Assembly: GCA_032718475.1 (NCBI GenBank)
Contig: JAUCBJ010000084.1
Coordinates: forward strand, 1-20,914
DNA length: 20,914 nucleotides
DNA from: Nemertoderma westbladi
Taxonomy: Eukaryota > Xenacoelomorpha > Nemertodermatida > Nemertodermatidae
Reading direction: 5' to 3'
Shown: positions 18,501-20,914 of the stretch, one piece after another
Layout: every line of letters begins with the position of its first letter
Numbering within the stretch: the first letter of the stretch is position 1
The notes under the pieces: model-generated
What the model saw: only the letters and a program-made list of their open reading frames with translations
Databases searched by the model: none
What the model was told of the DNA's origin: nothing
Translations under genes and position numbers: made by a program

Positions 18501-18856
18501 CTAATAGATAGTAATTAAATAGACTCAATAAAATACTTTTCAAACGATTGTAGTTAAGGATTGAAAGCGAAAATAAATATTCTGACGCACCCAGTATGGA
18601 TGAGGGAGTTAATACAATATATATTTCAAATTTCATGCGATCTCATTAAGATTTGAAGAATAATAATTGGTGGCCAAGTCACTGAATTAAGACACAATAT
18701 TCCTGGAGATAGCGTAGGTACGCACCAACGAAGTGGAACTGTCATTTACCAATAATATATAAAAATAGCTATTAAAATAAGTTGTTTCAAAATTATAATA
18801 CTTGACTATTGAAATTGATCTTAAAAAAATGTTCTAGAAGACTTTTATTATAAAAT

Positions 18857-19281
18857 GTACCAACTACTACCAACGGATATTTTTCAAAAGGTCACAAGCG
18901 CCAACTTTCCAAAAAATCACGTTTTGATATTAAAATATTCAGCGAGGTAAACACACCTTAGTCTGTAAACGGCTTGGCAATAGCTTCATCAGTAGTAGAG
19001 TTATTAACTAAATAAAAACCGCCCAAGCGCCAAACTTCATAATGAGTTTGTTTCAAAATGTCCCAAGCACCACAAAACCGTCCTAAGATAATGACATAAA
19101 TCAAATATAGCTCATTGATAGGAGCTTTAAAACGTCCCAAGTCCATAAAGTGAATGAAATTGACTGATTGGTTAATGTAAATAATAGCGGGAAAATCAAA
19201 TTGATCGGTTTCATCGAATATTTATTGCCTGACTTTATGATTTCTTAAATACCAATAATTATTTTCTGTATAAAATTAGAC
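18857..19281. other. Non-coding DNA upstream of the broken gene
   Basis: I see no gene. Variants of CCCAAGCGCCA recur near 18897, 19023, 19061 and 19135. The minus-strand frame over them is short and not convincing. Confidence 0.35.
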
Positions 19282-19311
19282 TATAATAAATAGATTTTCG
19301 CTAGAAACAGT
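19282..19311 (+). promoter_or_regulatory. Possible TATA element and initiator
   Basis: TATAATAAAT at about 19282 lies 27 nt before the A of ACAGTG (19307-19312), an initiator-like word. The ATG at 19332 follows in the context AAACAATGG. A second TATAAAA lies at 19269. The spacing is plausible, but AT-rich DNA makes this weak. Confidence 0.3.
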
Positions 19312-19331
19312 GAGTTGTTATAATATAAACA

Positions 19332-20815
19332 ATGGCTACAGTAAGTGATGTATATGGTCTGTTTGACGGGTTTCAAGAAGAGACTATACCAGTTAATGAT
19401 ACACCGGTACTGGAAACCCCTCAGGAAGAGATTCGATTTTCTTCTGACGATGAGCCGTTTTTGGGCGATGTTGAGAATCGGGTTGGACCTCCTAACAAAA
19501 AGCGAAAAGGAATACCAATAAATGCTCAAATAAAGCAGGCTCGAGTTAGAGGCAAGGAGTACATGTCAAACGGTAAAGTTCGGAAATCGAAATCTCTAAA
19601 ACCAGTACCTTGCCATGATAATTGTCACCACGGATGTCGTAAAGCTTGGAGTGAAGAGGAACGCGAAACACAGCATCGCCATTTTTACTCATCATTCGAA
19701 AATAGAGAAGAGCAGCGTGCGTACTTGCGCACACTTGTGGATAAGAATGAGATTAATAAGCGCAAGAGAAAGGTAAATGGGGGGAGCGAAAAAAAAACAT
19801 TCCAAGAGCTTCACTGCTGAATGGTTCTTATATATATGGTAAAAAGGTTCAAGTATGTCGTAGTTTTATACAATGCACCCTCGACGTTGGAGAACATGTG
19901 CTAAAGGGGATTGCCAGCAACATCATTGCGCAAGGTGCCCTTTCATCAAGCAAGTCAGGAAGTCCGCATAGACGTACCGCAGGAGAGCGAGAGGAGGCAG
20001 TTCGAAATTTTATTTCCAACTTACCAGCAATGTCGTCTCACTACTGCGGAAAGGAAACTAAAAGAAAATATCTTCCCAATTTCTTATAGAGTGAAAAGCA
20101 GCTTCATCGCATTTACATTAGAAAAGTAGCCAATCCAGTCAAGTATGGTGTATTTCGGAAGATTTTAAAGTCCGAGTTTAACTTAGGATTCCATATTCCT
20201 AAGAAGGATAAGTGTGGTCTTTGTGTCAGAAAACGAAGAAACTACTCTTCTTTAGAAGTGGAGGTATATGAGGCCCATACCAGGGAAGTGGCTTGTACTG
20301 CTGCCTTGTTTAAGAGATGCCAGGAGAGGGAAACTGATACTTACCGATGTTGTAGCTTTGACCTTCAGAAAGTATTGAACACTCCACACTCTGATTCAAT
20401 GCTTGTCGGGTATTCACGACGTTTCGCATTTTATAATGAGAGTGTGTTTGAAAGCGGCACTAAACCTGGCTTATGCTATCTATGGGGTGAAAATACATCT
20501 AAGCGGGGAGCTAATGAAGTGGCATCTGTGCTATTTAAGTACCTGGCCGATTTGGACAATAAATTTCCACTGGTAACTAAGGTCGATCTCTTTTGTGATA
20601 GCTGCGGAGGCCAAAACCGTAATAGAATTGTGATTGTAGCTCTACATGAGATATTATTGCGGTTGAAGAATATTGAGCGTATTCGTCTCGTTTTCTTGCT
20701 CACAGGGCATACAAACATGCCAGTTGATTCTATCCATAGCCGAATTGAGACATACATTAAAAAGAGAGAGGTCTGAGCGCCATCACAATGGAATACTGTA
20801 GTCCGACACTCCAAG
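19332..20815 (+). pseudogene. Broken transposase-like gene with DSCGGQNRN motif (DUF7869-type family)
   Basis: The N-terminal part (19332-19820) starts at an ATG in good context. It carries an ARVRGKEYMSNGK segment and a Cys/His cluster at residues 94-102 (CHDNCHHGC). After a phase change near 19810 the same protein continues in another frame through VQVCRSF, SHYCGKETKRKYL, EFNLGFH, PKKDKCGLC (20198-20224), DSCGGQNRN (20597-20623) and GHTNMPVDS (20705-20731). The order matches a multicopy animal family that I recall as DUF7869-containing and transposon-like; the name is from memory. Defects: one frame change, an in-frame TAG at 20087-20089, and a TGA at 20774-20776 where relatives seem to have Trp before APSQW. 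An intron from 19773 (GTAAAT) to 19846 would also repair the phase. AAG|GTGAGC at 20813-20821 looks like a splice donor. Function is presumably DNA transposition, unproven. Confidence 0.7.
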
Positions 20816-20914
20816 GTGAGCCATTTATTATAGGAAGGGATCTAGGGGTCTTTACCTCGAATGACAAGTTTATTTTACCGAAAATAACTTATCTTTTATT
20901 GGCGCAATTGTAGG
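20816..20914. other. Probable intron or 3' flank at the window edge
   Basis: After the donor-like GTGAGC the frame soon meets a stop and the similarity to the family cannot be followed. The window ends here. Confidence 0.3.

Larger units (their letters stand above)
17295..18856. mobile_element. 1.56-kb element with 288-bp inverted terminal arms
   Basis: The arms 17295-17582 and 18569-18856 are reverse complements with scattered mismatches and almost no length change. They begin ATTTTATAATAAAAGTCTTC and end inside at GAATATTTATTTTC. The 986-bp interior holds a coding remnant (17599-17952), AT-rich sequence and a copy of the poly-G repeat. No target duplication was identified. This fits a decayed long-TIR DNA transposon or its deletion derivative. 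Confidence 0.8.

Noticed and set aside
18958-19146. 62-codon minus-strand frame over the CCCAAGCGCCA words
   Set aside because: Short, with no family similarity that I recognise; the repeated words are better seen as DNA-level repeats.
20072-20089. Acceptor-like TTTCTTATAG as an intron end inside the broken gene
   Set aside because: An intron ending there would remove the SHYCGKETKRKYL segment, which looks conserved in the family, so a nonsense change is simpler.

Overview
This window looks like nuclear DNA of an invertebrate animal, possibly an arthropod. The sequence shows AT-rich, gene-poor DNA full of tandem and inverted repeats, GT/AG splice-like signals rather than operons, and three protein families that I associate with animal genomes. 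I cannot name the species, and the arthropod guess rests only on which families are present.

Layout, left to right. 1-430: a decayed tandem repeat of about 195 bp. 770-853: a near-perfect hairpin. 1283-1412: a repeat copy carrying a 23-C tract. 2151-3845 (minus): the only clearly intact gene, an intronless 564-codon leucine-rich-repeat protein with a BC-box-like N-terminus. 4300-9500: a 5 kb satellite complex of two G-rich minisatellite blocks, each followed by a 68-bp tandem array, with a small inverted minisatellite piece between them. It is bracketed by inverted copies of a 19-bp sequence. 9500-11860: non-coding DNA with short repeats. 11861-12820: a foldback element with long arms. 13012-13830: a repeat interrupted by a 308-bp TA-flanked palindrome, then a 126-bp tandem repeat with RFX X-box-like sites. 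14008-15195 (minus): an exon of an XPG/FEN1-like PIN-nuclease family protein, probably incomplete at both ends. 15800-16006: a decayed palindrome. 16838-17010: a second copy of the interrupted repeat, which supplies the empty site. 17295-18856: an element with 288-bp inverted arms, holding a coding remnant and a copy of the poly-G repeat. 19332-20815 (plus): a broken gene of the transposase-like family with a DSCGGQNRN motif.

The genes do not form a pathway. Two of the three belong to multicopy, probably transposon-linked families, and repeat dynamics dominate the region: nesting, array duplication and inversion. The most unusual items are the satellite complex, the foldback with 2 versus 4 copies of a 42-bp unit in its arms, the filled/empty pair for the TA-flanked element, and two far-apart repeat copies that share a reading frame, C-terminal peptide and stop codon.
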